64,000 nucleotides of DNA from assembly GCA_965217265.1 (NCBI GenBank), contig CBDCHP010000012.1, forward strand, positions 248,001 through 312,000. The letters run 5' to 3'. The notes beneath the pieces are model-generated. The model made no database searches. It was not told the origin of the DNA and worked only from the letters and a program-made list of their open reading frames with translations. Position 1 is the first letter of the stretch. The number at the start of each line of letters is the position of its first letter. Of this stretch, positions 63,743 to 64,000 are shown in pieces. Both the position numbers and the translations under genes were made by a program. The DNA comes from JAGRGG01 sp965217265. GTDB taxonomy: Bacteria > Pseudomonadota > Alphaproteobacteria > Geminicoccales > Geminicoccaceae.

Positions 63743-64000
63743 GCCGGGGCCGGGCGCCGCCGGCCGTACCAGAGCCAGCCGGCGAACAGGGCCGCGAGTG
63801 CGAGGCCGATCGCGTCCGAGACCGGCACGGCGACGACGAGGGTGAACGCCGCCGCGGTCGCGAGCAGGCGCTCGTACCAGCTGAGCGGCCGGCCCAGGTG
63901 GCCGATGGCGGCGGCACCCCAGAGGCCGATGGCGAGCACGGCCTTGAAGACGACGTAGAGGACGGCGGGCAGGTAGCCGATCTCGGCGGCGAGCGGGCCG
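63739..64000 (-). CDS. C-terminal end of a fused TRAP transporter permease, cut by window edge
   Basis: About 86 C-terminal codons are in the window. The sequence is hydrophobic with helices (EIGYLPAVLYVVFKAVLAIG, LLATAAAFTLVVAVPVSDAI and GLALAALFAGWLWYG). A DUF1850 gene directly downstream, overlapping by four bases, is the standard partner of fused DctQM-type TRAP permeases, so the assignment rests on context plus the hydrophobic tail. The start and most of the gene lie beyond position 64000. Confidence 0.7.
   Translation of the reverse strand, partial: GPLAAEIGYLPAVLYVVFKAVLAIGLWGAAAIGHLGRPLSWYERLLATAAAFTLVVAVPVSDAIGLALAALFAGWLWYGRRRPAPA

Overview
This is a GC-rich window (roughly two thirds GC by eye) from an alphaproteobacterial chromosome, most likely a Rhodospirillales-like lineage. 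The evidence is the ethylmalonyl-CoA pathway (ccr, ecm, mcd), LdtR, a cheY-cheZ pair, magnesium-type hemB, a complete glcDEF set and perfect CtrA-type boxes (TTAA-N7-TTAA). Genes are dense, lie on both strands, and often overlap by GTGA or TGATG.

Layout. 1-5.0 kb: ethylmalonyl-CoA pathway, with ecm divergent from ccr-HNH-mcd; ccr carries an in-frame helix-turn-helix domain. 5.1-9.8 kb: a lipoprotein, DUF1194, an HDAC-family amidohydrolase, aguB, DUF6065 and a small membrane protein. 10-15.7 kb: threonine catabolism (kbl, tdh), a DUF262/HNH gene wedged in by overlapping start and stop codons, then an MttB-family methyltransferase. 15.8-24.6 kb: vapBC, a frameshifted nadE, mmsA, DUF2252 and pepN. 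24.7-26.3 kb: an accessory patch bounded by two half copies of a palindromic repeat. 26.3-31.4 kb: a membrane Hsp70-like pair, a beta-hydroxyacid dehydrogenase, hspQ and a TalC/Fsa aldolase. 31.4-34.8 kb: an acyltransferase and two LpxR-like lipid A deacylases. 35-39.1 kb: glcDEF, then tRNA-Leu(GAG). 39.4-46.4 kb: a J-domain/OmpA-like protein, enol-lactonase plus dodecin, ldtR, a valine-degradation operon and hemB. 46.4-47.6 kb: an AT-rich island with a frameshifted gene. 47.6-54.6 kb: a DnaJ-like zinc peptide, a PHP protein and a 1,828-residue sorbosone-dehydrogenase/malectin surface protein. 54.6-64 kb: rlmE, ppx, cheY-cheZ, a P450, a frameshifted Rieske/FAD reductase, a RibD-C protein, fliB, two tiny membrane proteins, DUF1850 and the end of a TRAP permease.

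How the genes fit together. Valine catabolism (acyl-CoA dehydrogenase, HIBCH, mmsB, and the distant mmsA) and the ethylmalonyl-CoA pathway both lead to propionyl-CoA. The latter also releases glyoxylate, which GlcDEF makes from glycolate, and the GarR-like enzyme could handle its reduced products. CheY, CheZ, FliB and the giant surface protein appear tied together by CtrA-type boxes.

The most distinctive non-coding feature is a family of about 140-150 bp nested palindromes (ten full and four partial copies). Their ends repeatedly coincide with stop codons of flanking genes, and the truncated copies abut the AT-rich accessory islands.
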